Shown piece by piece: positions 1-7,547 of a stretch of 64,000 nt of DNA. The stretch lies in IMG/VR virus record IMGVR_UViG_3300020385_000008, positions 1-64,000 of that record; one strand, 5' to 3'. The stretch comes from a virus. Position 1 is the stretch's first letter. The number at the start of each line of letters is the position of its first letter. Made by a program: the position numbers and the translations under genes. A model generated the notes under the pieces. The model was not told where the DNA came from. It was given only the letters and a program-made list of their open reading frames with translations, and did not search any database.

Positions 1-87
1 AAAAAAAGAAACCTTTGCTACGACGCGCCAGTCGGCATATTTAATGTGCCACCGACAGGCACAAAGAACTATGAAGTTATGACTTGA
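1..87 (+). CDS. C-terminal end of a plus-strand gene (partial)
   Basis: An open frame enters from the left edge and ends at a TGA at 85-87, giving 28 codons with normal composition (it contains a PVGIFNVPPTG stretch). It would be the 3' end of a gene converging on the minus-strand gene at 69-305, overlapping it by 19 bases. If real, it marks the left border of the long minus-strand block. The fragment is too short to assign a family, and the reading depends on upstream sequence outside the window. Confidence 0.4.
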   Translation, partial: KKRNLCYDAPVGIFNVPPTGTKNYEVMT

Positions 88-305
88 ATTAGTTTAGTAA
101 CATCCATAGAACCAAAGACCAACTCTAAAGCAACTACATCCCATAAGCATAAACCTATAGCAAAGGGAAGAATAAGAGCACCCCCAATAATTTTGATAAT
201 TAATGCAGGTTCTGTACTTCCCCAGAGTAGTGTGAAGTGTCCTATTACCAGTAATGTATTTCCAATGTAGCGTAAAAAAGATGTGGCTTTCATTGTAGAT
301 ACCAT
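69..305 (-). CDS. Small membrane protein, unknown function
   Basis: 78 aa. Two hydrophobic stretches are visible, around residues 15-30 (NTLLVIGHFTLLWG) and 37-65 (IIKIIGGALILPFAIGLCLW), so this is probably a two-pass inner-membrane protein. A second ATG lies four codons in and is an equally good start. No enzymatic motif is seen. It is the last gene of the minus-strand block and overlaps the plus-strand fragment at the window edge. Confidence 0.6.
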   Translation of the reverse strand: MVSTMKATSFLRYIGNTLLVIGHFTLLWGSTEPALIIKIIGGALILPFAIGLCLWDVVALELVFGSMDVTKLIQVITS

Positions 306-336
306 AAAGGGATTCGGTTAGGTCTCTTTTATAGTC

Positions 337-585
337 TTACCGAGACTCATTATATGGACTAACTACCACATCCCTAACATATGCGGGATCTCCGCATAAC
401 CATTTTGCATACTCTATATCTTCCATCGCAATACCACACTGCATTTGGTTGTCAAAGAGATACTGATCATTCCAACGCTTCGTATAAAAATCTTGTTTTT
501 GAAGACGGTAGTCTGGCATACCGTTTAGTTCGATAATACCAGCTTCAACAAACCTGTAACCTTCACGTACTAGTAATGTTTTCAT
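337..585 (-). CDS. Hypothetical protein, 82 aa
   Basis: Not recognised. The start is the ATG at 583-585 (MKTLLVREG), which overlaps the TAA stop of the upstream gene by one base (TAATG), a typical translationally coupled junction in this genome. An in-frame start further upstream would overlap the neighbour by 37 bases and is less likely. The protein is soluble, rich in Tyr and Asp, with no membrane segment. Confidence 0.6.
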   Translation of the reverse strand: MKTLLVREGYRFVEAGIIELNGMPDYRLQKQDFYTKRWNDQYLFDNQMQCGIAMEDIEYAKWLCGDPAYVRDVVVSPYNESR

Positions 586-800
586 TAGATAGCACCTGCG
601 GTTAAATCTTCTTGAATGCATTCTAAAATAATTTGATAGTCTTCAACGGAGTCACCTGTAAAGCGAACTCCTTCATCTTCATAAAAGCGTTTTACTTTCT
701 TATATAGCTTTGGTTGAGAGTAGTCTAACTCAATGGTTCGACTAACAGCGTCTTGGAAAATTCCGATGGACTTACGGAATTTTGATCTGAGTTGGCTCAT
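585..800 (-). CDS. Hypothetical protein, 71 aa
   Basis: Not recognised. A short, highly charged protein, Lys/Arg-rich at the N-terminus and acidic at the C-terminus. It is the first gene of a two-gene unit with the 82-aa gene at 337-585. An extended -10 box (TGCTATAAT) lies about 23 bases upstream of its ATG. Confidence 0.6.
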   Translation of the reverse strand: MSQLRSKFRKSIGIFQDAVSRTIELDYSQPKLYKKVKRFYEDEGVRFTGDSVEDYQIILECIQEDLTAGAI

Positions 801-822
801 ATCCTTGGTTGATTACCTAATT

Positions 823-831
823 ATTATAGCA
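823..831 (-). promoter_or_regulatory. Extended -10 promoter (TGCTATAAT)
   Basis: Reads TGCTATAAT on the minus strand just upstream of the gene at 585-800. No -35 hexamer is visible at the usual distance; the TGn extension fits a -35-independent promoter. The same word recurs before many early or middle genes in this window. Confidence 0.6.
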
Positions 832-876
832 GGTTGATGGGGATTTGTGAAGGGGGTGTGCCAGTTTATGATGTGA

Positions 877-1317
877 CTATAAACCAATTCCCTCAAATAA
901 TTCTGTATTACCTTCATTCATTTCGGTAGGATTTCTTAGCACACATTGAACACTCCAATAGCCATCATATACAAGGGGGAAGTATACAAACTTTTCAGTC
1001 CATAGCCTGAAAGCTACACCATTATATGGATACTCCTCAGTTATATTCTTTAAACTAACAAACTCTTCAAGGAACTTAAATGTATTAATAATACGTTTAC
1101 GGGAGTCATAAACATTAGACCCCTTAGTTTCTTCTATTGTTATTTCCCTTGTTTCATCTTTAAAACTATTTTTAAGTACAACCTCCCACATATAAGTCTG
1201 TTTTCCCCATTTTGATTCAAGACATTCCATTGGGACACTACAATATACTACATCATCCCAAGTATCTCCATTAGATTCAAACTGAGATTCAATAAACTGT
1301 TTCCAGGTATTAGACAT
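877..1317 (-). CDS. Hypothetical protein, 146 aa
   Basis: Not recognised. Soluble, Trp/Tyr-rich (for example TWKQF, YMWEVVL, GYWSVQC), without a signal peptide or membrane helix. It is preceded by a CTATAAT box near 1335 and by the terminator at 1352-1381, so it looks like a single-gene transcription unit. Confidence 0.6.
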   Translation of the reverse strand: MSNTWKQFIESQFESNGDTWDDVVYCSVPMECLESKWGKQTYMWEVVLKNSFKDETREITIEETKGSNVYDSRKRIINTFKFLEEFVSLKNITEEYPYNGVAFRLWTEKFVYFPLVYDGYWSVQCVLRNPTEMNEGNTELFEGIGL

Positions 1318-1351
1318 TGTGAAGTGTTAACTATACTATTATAGTATACAA

Positions 1352-1381
1352 TAAAAAACCACCCCTCTCATGGAGTGGTGG
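1352..1381 (-). terminator. Rho-independent terminator
   Basis: On the minus strand a CCACC/GGTGG stem with a 13-base loop is followed by a run of six T. It lies after the zinc-ribbon gene at 1432-1755 and directly before the promoter of the 146-aa gene. Confidence 0.75.
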
Positions 1382-1431
1382 ACAGTTTATGAAGCGATTA
1401 CAGTGAGCTAATCGCTTCACATAATTAAGAC

Positions 1432-1755
1432 TTAATTAAGCGGGTCATCAAAGTGTGGGTCTTCACCATACTCTTCTTTGAAACGTGCTCTCTGGTCTTC
1501 CATACGGTCGCGCTTCGCATCAAAACCAACTTTAAGGTCTCCCTCACGGACTGCCCAAGTATCACCACTCTCATCTCCACGTAGTGGGTTGATACACTGG
1601 GAGTCACCTAGTTTATTACAGACAAGACCGGCAAGGTCTGCTTCACTTCCTTTGTTGCCAGTATGCCAAATATGCTGACCGTTGATCCAGGTAGCACCGC
1701 ATTTGCCGCACTCCTTACGTTCCATCTTCAGGTCGCTAAATTCACGTTCTTCCAT
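1432..1755 (-). CDS. Zinc-ribbon-like protein, 107 aa
   Basis: Contains CGKCGATW at residues 16-23 and a second pair of cysteines (VCNKLGDSQC, about residues 45-54), the spacing of a small zinc-binding ribbon. The C-terminal half is charged (RDRMEDQRARFKEEYGED). Proteins of this sort are common in T4-like cyanophages, but I know no assigned function. It ends in front of a clear terminator. Confidence 0.65.
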   Translation of the reverse strand: MEEREFSDLKMERKECGKCGATWINGQHIWHTGNKGSEADLAGLVCNKLGDSQCINPLRGDESGDTWAVREGDLKVGFDAKRDRMEDQRARFKEEYGEDPHFDDPLN

Positions 1756-1817
1756 TTAATTAGTAATAATTGTGTAGGTAGTATATAGTCTACCATAAAA
1801 AATGTATGTATCTATTC

Positions 1818-1955
1818 TTACTCTTTATATCTTAACTCAACACGATATGATTTCTCAAGGTGTTGAATTCTGCCACGAAGTGTAATAGTTTCAGCTCCAT
1901 CATAATTATCTGGGATAGTCTCCCACTCTTCAGTTTCTAATTCCCAATAACTCAT
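1818..1955 (-). CDS. Small hypothetical protein, 45 aa
   Basis: Starts at ATG 1953-1955, overlapping the TGA stop of the deformylase gene (ATGA junction), and ends at TAA 1818-1820. It is acidic, with an N-terminal SYWELETEEWET stretch. The tight coupling to def suggests it is translated; the function is unknown. Confidence 0.55.
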   Translation of the reverse strand: MSYWELETEEWETIPDNYDGAETITLRGRIQHLEKSYRVELRYKE

Positions 1956-2389
1956 AATCTTTCAGTCATTAAAATACCATCAAGATGATCATACTCATGA
2001 AGTAAAACACGCGCATCCATTTTGTTGAGACACCAATATTTAAATTTACCATCACTTGTTTGAAATTTCACTCGCACTTGTTCAGGTCTATTGATCCTCA
2101 TAATTTTTTTAGGAATACTTAAACATCCCTCATCACTCCACTTTCTTTCATCAGAAGTCCAGCTAATTCTAGGATTTATCATCTCTTGAATTTTACCAGT
2201 ACTTAAGCGGACTATGATAAGACGGATGTTGTGACCTACTTGTGGTGCTGCTAATCCAATACCACCCCACTCAACCATCTTCACTTTCATTCTTTCAGAA
2301 AGGTCAATGATGTCTTTGGTTATATCTTTAATTGGGATTGATTGTTCAGTAAGGCAAGATTCACCTACAATTTTAAGATCCAAACCCAT
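1952..2389 (-). CDS. def: Peptide deformylase
   Basis: 145 aa, slightly shorter than bacterial deformylases (about 165-190 aa), as usual for phage versions. All three family motifs are present: GIGLAAPQ (motif 1), EGCLS (motif 2, metal-ligand Cys) and HEYDHLDG (motif 3, HExxH metal site). It removes the formyl group from nascent proteins in the cytoplasm. Cyanophage deformylases are known to act well on D1 N-terminal peptides, which fits the psbA gene in the same window. It overlaps the 53-aa gene upstream and the 45-aa gene downstream. Confidence 0.95.
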   Translation of the reverse strand: MGLDLKIVGESCLTEQSIPIKDITKDIIDLSERMKVKMVEWGGIGLAAPQVGHNIRLIIVRLSTGKIQEMINPRISWTSDERKWSDEGCLSIPKKIMRINRPEQVRVKFQTSDGKFKYWCLNKMDARVLLHEYDHLDGILMTERL

Positions 2390-2534
2390 TCCTTTCTTCT
2401 CGTAAAAATTCTTGTTTTGATTCTGTTAGTGAGCGAAGTTGTGTTTTCATAAAACGAATCTCTTCCTCACTATAAAGCTGTGGCTTAGAGATTGCTTCTT
2501 TAAGATTTCTTAAGATTTGATCGTAACGTGACAT
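2373..2534 (-). CDS. Small hypothetical protein, 53 aa
   Basis: Starts at ATG 2532-2534 and ends at TAA 2373-2375, overlapping the start of def by 17 bases. Strongly charged and probably all helical (EEEIRFMKTQLRSLTESKQE). The tight packing between two genes supports it; no family recognised. Confidence 0.5.
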   Translation of the reverse strand: MSRYDQILRNLKEAISKPQLYSEEEIRFMKTQLRSLTESKQEFLREERNGFGS

Positions 2535-2546
2535 AATAATTAATCG

Positions 2547-2924
2547 CTATTTTTTATTCCAGGGTGATCTTAGTCTCATTTCTCCACCCAAAGGAGTTTT
2601 TCCTTCAGGTGTTTCTGTGAATACTGGAGGTTGAGGCTCATCTAATTCTACCATACTATTGTATTCATCAATAGCCTTATCAATCTCCCTGTTAATTCTT
2701 CCTGACAAAAGTTCTGGAACAGACAGGATTAAAGTATTGATAAGTTTAATTTTATACTTCTTTCCTATCTCATCAATAATAGCCCAGAGATTTTTCTTAT
2801 CAGCTTTAGTGTAATGAGACAATAAATTAACTGCCAGACTCAAAAAGATGGCAGTTACGTATAGATTAAATGTTTTTACTGGACGGACGCCAAAGTAAAA
2901 TTCAACCGCATACTCAGTTTTCAT
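2547..2924 (-). CDS. Hypothetical protein with a hydrophobic segment, 125 aa
   Basis: Not recognised. Residues 20-37 (NLYVTAIFLSLAVNLLSH) could be one membrane helix; the remainder is charged and ends in a Pro-rich tail. It lies directly downstream of the secreted lysozyme-like gene, so a lysis accessory role (holin or spanin-like) is possible but not shown. Confidence 0.55.
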   Translation of the reverse strand: MKTEYAVEFYFGVRPVKTFNLYVTAIFLSLAVNLLSHYTKADKKNLWAIIDEIGKKYKIKLINTLILSVPELLSGRINREIDKAIDEYNSMVELDEPQPPVFTETPEGKTPLGGEMRLRSPWNKK

Positions 2925-2947
2925 AAAAAAATATAATTTTTTATTAT

Positions 2948-3562
2948 TTATGAGATCGGCACCTCAATGCTAGTAAGTCTAGCAGCATATTGTAGAGCGT
3001 AATTAGTACGATTACCATGTATACCCCAGCCAAGCCAGTAATATGCCTTTCCCATATAGAAGCCAATGCTTTGACCCCCGGTTTTAAAGGAGGGCTCGAC
3101 CCCTCTCCACTGTCTTTCAGTAAAGAGGAATGAAACTTGAGCTTCAGTTGTTGATGGGTCAAGCCCAATTCGGGCGGCGTGTCTTCCAAGACCATGGTAT
3201 CTATCTGAACTTGTCCATTGAATGAGCCCATAGCCACCACTGCGGCAGCCGTGATAAGACACCCTAGCACCCCCTTCGCAAATGTTCGCATTAAATTTCG
3301 ACTCTTGTTTAATGTTACCCATAACTGTAGCTATGGCATTTCGATCTTCAATTCCACGTTCTTGTAATGCGGTAAGAACTTTTTTTTCTGTGAAAGAAGC
3401 TGTGGGTAATGCCCACTGTGTTTCCATCTTAACGACAGGTTTTTCTGGAACAGATGGCTTTTCTTGATCAATTTTTACAGTAGTATCAATTGGTATTGCT
3501 TGAGACAATTGAGAAGTTAACAAAGTCATTGCTGTTACAGCAAAAGATGTAATAAGTTTCAA
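2948..3562 (-). CDS. Secreted lysozyme-like muramidase
   Basis: 204 aa. A signal peptide is clear: Lys-3, a hydrophobic core (TSFAVTAMTLLTS) and an AxA-like cleavage region near residue 22 (SQA). After a Pro-rich linker comes a domain typical of the phage tail lysozyme family (Phage_lysozyme2): GNIKQES with the likely catalytic Glu, then SGGYGLIQWTSSDR. It probably cleaves peptidoglycan glycan strands from the periplasm. It is separate from the larger two-domain endolysin at 4184-5401, so this phage has at least two muralytic genes in one lysis region. Confidence 0.8.
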   Translation of the reverse strand: MKLITSFAVTAMTLLTSQLSQAIPIDTTVKIDQEKPSVPEKPVVKMETQWALPTASFTEKKVLTALQERGIEDRNAIATVMGNIKQESKFNANICEGGARVSYHGCRSGGYGLIQWTSSDRYHGLGRHAARIGLDPSTTEAQVSFLFTERQWRGVEPSFKTGGQSIGFYMGKAYYWLGWGIHGNRTNYALQYAARLTSIEVPIS

Positions 3563-3590
3563 ATTAGTTAATAGAATTCAACATAGGTTT

Positions 3591-3606
3591 GAGGCGATAT
3601 CGCCTC
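3591..3606. repeat. 16-bp perfect palindrome
   Basis: GAGGCGATATCGCCTC is a perfect inverted repeat between the secreted lysozyme gene and the small open frame upstream of it. No T-tract follows on the minus strand, so it is not an ordinary terminator; an mRNA hairpin or a protein-binding site is possible. Confidence 0.6.
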
Positions 3607-3610
3607 TACC

Positions 3611-3700
3611 TCACACATACTCAAAAATTAAGAGCACATAAATAGTAGCATAGACAAAAACTAAAGTCAATACTGTACCACTCACATAAGTGTCTACTAT
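3611..3700 (-). CDS. Possible 29-aa membrane peptide with an ATA start
   Basis: An open frame of 29 codons with one long hydrophobic run (TVLTLVFVYATIYVLLIF) ends at TGA 3611-3613. There is no ATG. An AGGAAA ribosome-binding site sits 6 bases before an ATA codon at 3698-3700; a GTG at 3680-3682 is an alternative start without a good site. A late box lies 47 bases upstream, so the leader looks built to express something. A lysis-related peptide is a guess from context. Confidence 0.3.
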   Translation of the reverse strand: MVDTYVSGTVLTLVFVYATIYVLLIFEYV

Positions 3701-3746
3701 GTTAGTTTCCTATAAAGATATAAAAAACTTAGACGATTGTATAAGG

Positions 3747-3753
3747 TATTTAG
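3747..3753 (-). promoter_or_regulatory. Late promoter box (CTAAATA)
   Basis: CTAAATA on the minus strand, upstream of the small membrane open frame and the secreted lysozyme gene. It matches the late-box variant seen before gp3 and gp20 in this window. Confidence 0.5.
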
Positions 3754-3762
3754 AAAACAAAA

Positions 3763-4182
3763 TTAAGTCCTATCAAACTCATAAAAGTTGTCCCCTTCAA
3801 GACCCCAAATTTGTTTCCCAGATTTTAAATCAAAGCCCTGATCTTTGACGTGGTAATAGTTTTCACCTAGATAAGCTTCGTTGATATAGCGCATACCACG
3901 GTGAATAAAATTAGATTTAGTCACAAAACACCCATTTTGGACAAAGAATTCAATGTCATGAATAGGATTTTTTAGTACTACACGACCATCGTTATCGTGA
4001 ATAGTTGCTTCAAAATATCTGTATGGATTTCGTTGTCTCCTATACCTGTAAGAACAGAGATATCTATCAACATCAAATTCATGAATAACATGAACATATG
4101 CCTGCCCTTGTGGATTGCTGTAAGCTTGGCGTTCGTTGTTCCAGAAGCCCTGGAACCTTTCCATAAAATAAGGTAATAACAT
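3763..4182 (-). CDS. Hypothetical protein, 139 aa
   Basis: I choose the ATG at 4180-4182, which follows the endolysin TAG by one base (TAGTATG). A longer reading from a TTG at 4212 would overlap the endolysin by 29 bases. The protein begins with a short hydrophobic stretch (LLPYFM) and is otherwise aromatic and basic (SYRYRRQRNPYRYF). No family recognised; its position right after the endolysin hints at a lysis or virion role. Confidence 0.5.
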   Translation of the reverse strand: MLLPYFMERFQGFWNNERQAYSNPQGQAYVHVIHEFDVDRYLCSYRYRRQRNPYRYFEATIHDNDGRVVLKNPIHDIEFFVQNGCFVTKSNFIHRGMRYINEAYLGENYYHVKDQGFDLKSGKQIWGLEGDNFYEFDRT

Positions 4183-4183
4183 A

Positions 4184-5401
4184 CTAAGAATTCCAAAGAT
4201 CACCTTCAGCAATGCGTCGGCGGGATAGTCCTGCCTCTACGCTAGTGCCTGGGTTACGGTATAAGTATAGCGCATCGGGGACTTTATTCCACTCTTTCTC
4301 CCTTAAAACACGAGAGATTGTGCTGAAATCGGGACTTCCATAGAAGCTTGCCCCCAGATTGTATGCGAAACTAAGCAGGGCACCGTGCTGATTGTCGTTC
4401 ATCTCATCCCAGAATGGGATTGTTTTTTCTAATGTCGCAAGATAATTGTACTTTAGTTGTTGATTCAATAATATCTCTGCCTTCTCGCGAGTGATCTTAT
4501 CACCCAACTCAAAAGGAGACCCATCAATATCCTTGGTAGATCCATAACCTATGGTGTATGGTAGACCACCTGATAGAGGATCTGGGTAGGCGTGGATCAT
4601 TCCATCCCCAGCTAGTTGATGTAATCCCTCAAACTCTTTAATAAGCTCCACGCCAGCCTGTGGGAGCTTACCTAGCCCACTCTGTTTCTTCTCTACAGAA
4701 GCATAAAAGATACGACCCCAACCAGTGCGAGGACCATCAACAGTCCACCTAGCCTCTAGTACGTGCCTCTCATAGATAGCAGAGCGTCCGTTGTATACAG
4801 AACTAGTGTAGCCATCGTAAAGGTCTCCATAGGGGTCGTGAACGATATACTGACCCTTTGCGTTCTTTCCTATGAGAACGATCATATGACCGCCTGTGGG
4901 TGCTGATAGGGTGCCTCTATGAAGAATGCCTAGCACAACAGGTCTTTTTTCTTCTAACTCCTTATCTAGATCATCAAAGGATAGATTATATTTGAATTCA
5001 GAATCAACCCCATAGTCTTTTAATACTTTGGTTTGTACTGAGTGATCTGTTGTATCTCCAACAGCAAATACCTTACGGATATAATCATCATCACCTTTAG
5101 GACCCAGTAGAGTACCTGGGCGAAAATACTCCAGAGTCATAGCACAGCAAGATGAGTTACACGTTCTATCTGGTTCAGTGTAGTTATCTGTCTGTGGATA
5201 ATAAGGAACAGGTAGAAGTAAGTCAGCAGGCTCTGGTTTTGGCTCTGGCTTATTGCGATATGTTTCTACCCATTCAGCATAATCTTCAAGTAGTTCTGGT
5301 GCTACCTTTTCCAAAGCAGCTTCCAGTTCAGTAACAGCTTCTCTATGGTGAGAAAGCTTATCGTCATAATACTTAAAGAAATTTGCTAGTTCTATTTTCA
5401 T
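4184..5401 (-). CDS. Two-domain endolysin: C39-like peptidase plus GH24 lysozyme
   Basis: 405 aa. Residues about 65-240 resemble the C39-like cysteine peptidase fold: Cys-rich CNSSCCAMTLEYF near the start, a GGHMIVLIG His block and HDPYGD Asp block. Residues about 248-405 are a T4-type GH24 lysozyme with Glu in IKEFEGL, then PDPLSG and YTIGYG, matching the E-D-T catalytic pattern. So one protein could cut both the peptides and the glycan of the wall. No signal peptide is seen, so it would need a holin, which I did not identify. A TATAAATA late box lies about 20 bases upstream. Confidence 0.85.
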   Translation of the reverse strand: MKIELANFFKYYDDKLSHHREAVTELEAALEKVAPELLEDYAEWVETYRNKPEPKPEPADLLLPVPYYPQTDNYTEPDRTCNSSCCAMTLEYFRPGTLLGPKGDDDYIRKVFAVGDTTDHSVQTKVLKDYGVDSEFKYNLSFDDLDKELEEKRPVVLGILHRGTLSAPTGGHMIVLIGKNAKGQYIVHDPYGDLYDGYTSSVYNGRSAIYERHVLEARWTVDGPRTGWGRIFYASVEKKQSGLGKLPQAGVELIKEFEGLHQLAGDGMIHAYPDPLSGGLPYTIGYGSTKDIDGSPFELGDKITREKAEILLNQQLKYNYLATLEKTIPFWDEMNDNQHGALLSFAYNLGASFYGSPDFSTISRVLREKEWNKVPDALYLYRNPGTSVEAGLSRRRIAEGDLWNS

Positions 5402-5419
5402 AATATATCCGAGACGGTT

Positions 5420-5427
5420 TATTTATA
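5420..5427 (-). promoter_or_regulatory. Late promoter (TATAAATA)
   Basis: Exact TATAAATA on the minus strand, 19 bases before the endolysin ATG. It overlaps the last codons of the upstream oxygenase gene. Confidence 0.75.
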
Positions 5428-6490
5428 CTGCCCACGTGACGATAGCATATCTAATACCACTTGTTATCTCCTCAATTTTATGAGGGAACATATAATTAGC
5501 TGGAAATATACAAATATCACCAACATTCAAATTAGTAATGTACTTATCATAACAGTGACGCAAGGCTCCACCTTCATAGTCTTCATTCAATTGAATGATA
5601 AGAGTAATTTCTCTATTATACTCTGAGTACTGATCGGTATGGTAGTCATATTTTCCTCCAGGAGTATACCTTAGACAATTATATCCTGCATCCATAGAGA
5701 CCTTAAAATCATTAAACTCTCTACAAAAATCACGCAGCGCTTTACTAACATACATATTGATTGTCGAGTCAATAGAATCATCGGGAGTTAAATGTAAATC
5801 ATCACATAATCTACCTATATCTGTACAAGTTTTACCAGAAGAAACTTCAGCCCTTTTCCATCTGCTTGAGTATTCATCACTAGTTATAACATCCACAATT
5901 TCTCCACAAACTTTACGTGGAACCATACTCCTATAAACTTTAATATAGTCACTCAAATTACCAGTTTTGTTTTGAAATTGACTTTCACATTCTCCACCTA
6001 GGAAAACATAATGGTGAAATGTTTGAATATACTCCTCCCCACAGTACTCCTCTCTCCAATGAACGGCATTGGGTCCGTCATATATAACTGCGTCACCTGG
6101 CTCTAGATCAATTGATACCTCTTTCCCATCTTTATTTTCGATATAAAATTTAGATTCAGCATCTCCATCTAGGTGGATGCTTACAGATACTTCACACGCA
6201 TCTTTATCAGTATGTTTCTCTAAATTAGATTTATTTTTATAAATTCTACTATAAGTATATGTTGGTAATAATTTTGGACCACCAATACAATCATTTAAGA
6301 ACGCAACTTTTTCGGAAGCAATGGCAGAAATTTCAGTAAAATTATAGTATCCACGTCTATTAGGTTGAGCTTCATCAACCCCCTCCTTACTATTCCTCAT
6401 AGAATTAGCTAGCTGAAGTGCTGTTTCACGTGACAAGTATCCTCTAACAACTTTATAAGTGTCACCGATAACTTCTTGTAATTTTGACAT
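5423..6490 (-). CDS. Tandem 2OG-Fe(II) oxygenase, two domains in one chain
   Basis: 355 aa, about twice the length of a single prolyl-4-hydroxylase-like domain. The first half has an HTDKD iron motif (His and Asp) and a later His in NAVHWREE. The second half (about residues 180-355) has YHTDQYSEYN, an EDYEGG strand and FPHKIEEITSGIRYA with the distal His and the Arg that binds 2-oxoglutarate. Each half therefore looks capable of catalysis, and the arrangement suggests internal duplication. The substrate is unknown. The downstream end abuts the endolysin; the start overlaps the stop of the GIY-YIG gene by one base. Confidence 0.85.
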   Translation of the reverse strand: MSKLQEVIGDTYKVVRGYLSRETALQLANSMRNSKEGVDEAQPNRRGYYNFTEISAIASEKVAFLNDCIGGPKLLPTYTYSRIYKNKSNLEKHTDKDACEVSVSIHLDGDAESKFYIENKDGKEVSIDLEPGDAVIYDGPNAVHWREEYCGEEYIQTFHHYVFLGGECESQFQNKTGNLSDYIKVYRSMVPRKVCGEIVDVITSDEYSSRWKRAEVSSGKTCTDIGRLCDDLHLTPDDSIDSTINMYVSKALRDFCREFNDFKVSMDAGYNCLRYTPGGKYDYHTDQYSEYNREITLIIQLNEDYEGGALRHCYDKYITNLNVGDICIFPANYMFPHKIEEITSGIRYAIVTWAV

Positions 6491-6918
6491 TAATCTTCCC
6501 AGTAGTGCTTTTTAAAATAGCGTCCAAGTATATTATCATTATAGTACATTGGGCTTCCATTGTCCATCTTTTCTCGTAAGACATTGTACTTGAAGAGTGC
6601 TTCTGTCTCCGCATAGTTTGTCTTACCAACGGTCTTATGTAAAGACAATATTTTTCTGTTGAAGTTCTCTTTACCAAACTCCTTCGCATCAGCTTTTAAC
6701 TGGTCGTTAGAACCATAATATTTCTTCCAATCACTTTCAGAAGTTACTCTACGCTTACCACCTTTAGGCTTTCGCTTCTGAACAAAATACTTTCTACCCA
6801 CATACTTTCTACCAGTGAGCTTATTCTCAATAAGGTATAAGAACCCATAATAATCTTTTATCTTTTTAGAAGTAAAAGGTTTCCCTCTATACATCCAGGG
6901 GTTCTCGTAATCTACCAT
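6490..6918 (-). CDS. GIY-YIG type endonuclease (SegE-like)
   Basis: 142 aa. FLYLIENKLTGRKYVGRKYF near residues 26-45 matches the GIY-YIG core (xYxI then YVG) with the conserved following Arg; an Asn-containing motif occurs near the C-terminus (YYNDN). This resembles the Seg family of T4-like phages, DNA endonucleases often mobile between phages, but no DNA-binding domain is apparent, so it could also be a domesticated nuclease. It is coupled to the oxygenase gene downstream (TAATG). Confidence 0.75.
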   Translation of the reverse strand: MVDYENPWMYRGKPFTSKKIKDYYGFLYLIENKLTGRKYVGRKYFVQKRKPKGGKRRVTSESDWKKYYGSNDQLKADAKEFGKENFNRKILSLHKTVGKTNYAETEALFKYNVLREKMDNGSPMYYNDNILGRYFKKHYWED

Positions 6919-6945
6919 TAAAGATGTTTATTGCTACTTTATATA

Positions 6946-7083
6946 TTACCCTTCCGAAACCTCTTCCCAATGATTCGGTTGATGACCACAGGCAGCCAAT
7001 TGCACCTGGTAATATACCTTTACTTCTTCCCAAGTATTAAGAACAATACTCTTCAATGGAGAATGCCATACTTTATAAGCCAT
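6946..7083 (-). CDS. Small hypothetical protein, 45 aa
   Basis: Starts at ATG 7081-7083 and ends at TAA 6946-6948. Trp/His-rich (HSPLKS, HQPNHWEE). A CTAAATA late box lies 23 bases upstream, which supports a real, late-expressed gene. Function unknown. Confidence 0.55.
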   Translation of the reverse strand: MAYKVWHSPLKSIVLNTWEEVKVYYQVQLAACGHQPNHWEEVSEG

Positions 7084-7105
7084 ATTATTGAGAGCAATTA
7101 TCAAT

Positions 7106-7112
7106 TATTTAG
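7106..7112 (-). promoter_or_regulatory. Late promoter box (CTAAATA)
   Basis: CTAAATA on the minus strand, 23 bases before the ATG of the 45-aa gene. Confidence 0.5.
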
Positions 7113-7124
7113 TACTTAGAGTGT

Positions 7125-7454
7125 CTATGAGAGATCAGATATAGCAAATCCTACCTGAGTTGTAAACGTATCACCCAAATCGTTTACAGCTTCATATTGA
7201 TAGTTAAAAATACTGTCTAATTTTTGTACTGCTAGACTGAGAAGACCTGCAGAAGTGAATCCCGTAGGTGCTGTACTGGGAGTTACAGAAACTGATGTCT
7301 CTACTATTGATGTAAAAGCAGCACTAGATGTGGTGTATCCAGCAGCAGGGAAAACATATTCTACTTCAAGATCCCATTGGACTGTAAAACCTGTGGTGTT
7401 AGATGTTGTTGGAGTTATACTCAATAAAGTCTTATCGCTATTATTAGCGTACAT
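7125..7454 (-). CDS. Hypothetical Thr/Ser-rich protein, 109 aa
   Basis: Composition is rich in Thr, Ser, Val and Ala with few Lys or Arg, like a beta-strand virion or fibre-type domain (SVSVTPSTAPTGFTSAG). No family recognised. It follows the sigma70-like promoter and conserved leader at 7483-7547, so it may be expressed early despite its structural look. Confidence 0.55.
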   Translation of the reverse strand: MYANNSDKTLLSITPTTSNTTGFTVQWDLEVEYVFPAAGYTTSSAAFTSIVETSVSVTPSTAPTGFTSAGLLSLAVQKLDSIFNYQYEAVNDLGDTFTTQVGFAISDLS

Positions 7455-7482
7455 TTCTATATTTCTTAGGTACTTTATATAG

Positions 7483-7547
7483 GTACTTAAAGTAACTTAT
7501 CACCCTTGACAAGGCTGATTCTACACAAAAAAAGACCCCCTGTCAAG
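7483..7547 (-). promoter_or_regulatory. Sigma70-like promoter with conserved leader, copy 1
   Basis: -35 TTGACA (7541-7546), 17-bp spacer, -10 TAGAAT (7518-7523), then a leader containing ATCAGCCTTGTC and GGGTGATAAGT and ending in CTTTAAGTAC. A very similar 65-base element lies on the opposite strand at 53375-53439. The -35 sits in the loop of the terminator hairpin at 7532-7558. It would drive the 109-aa gene at 7125-7454. Confidence 0.75.
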
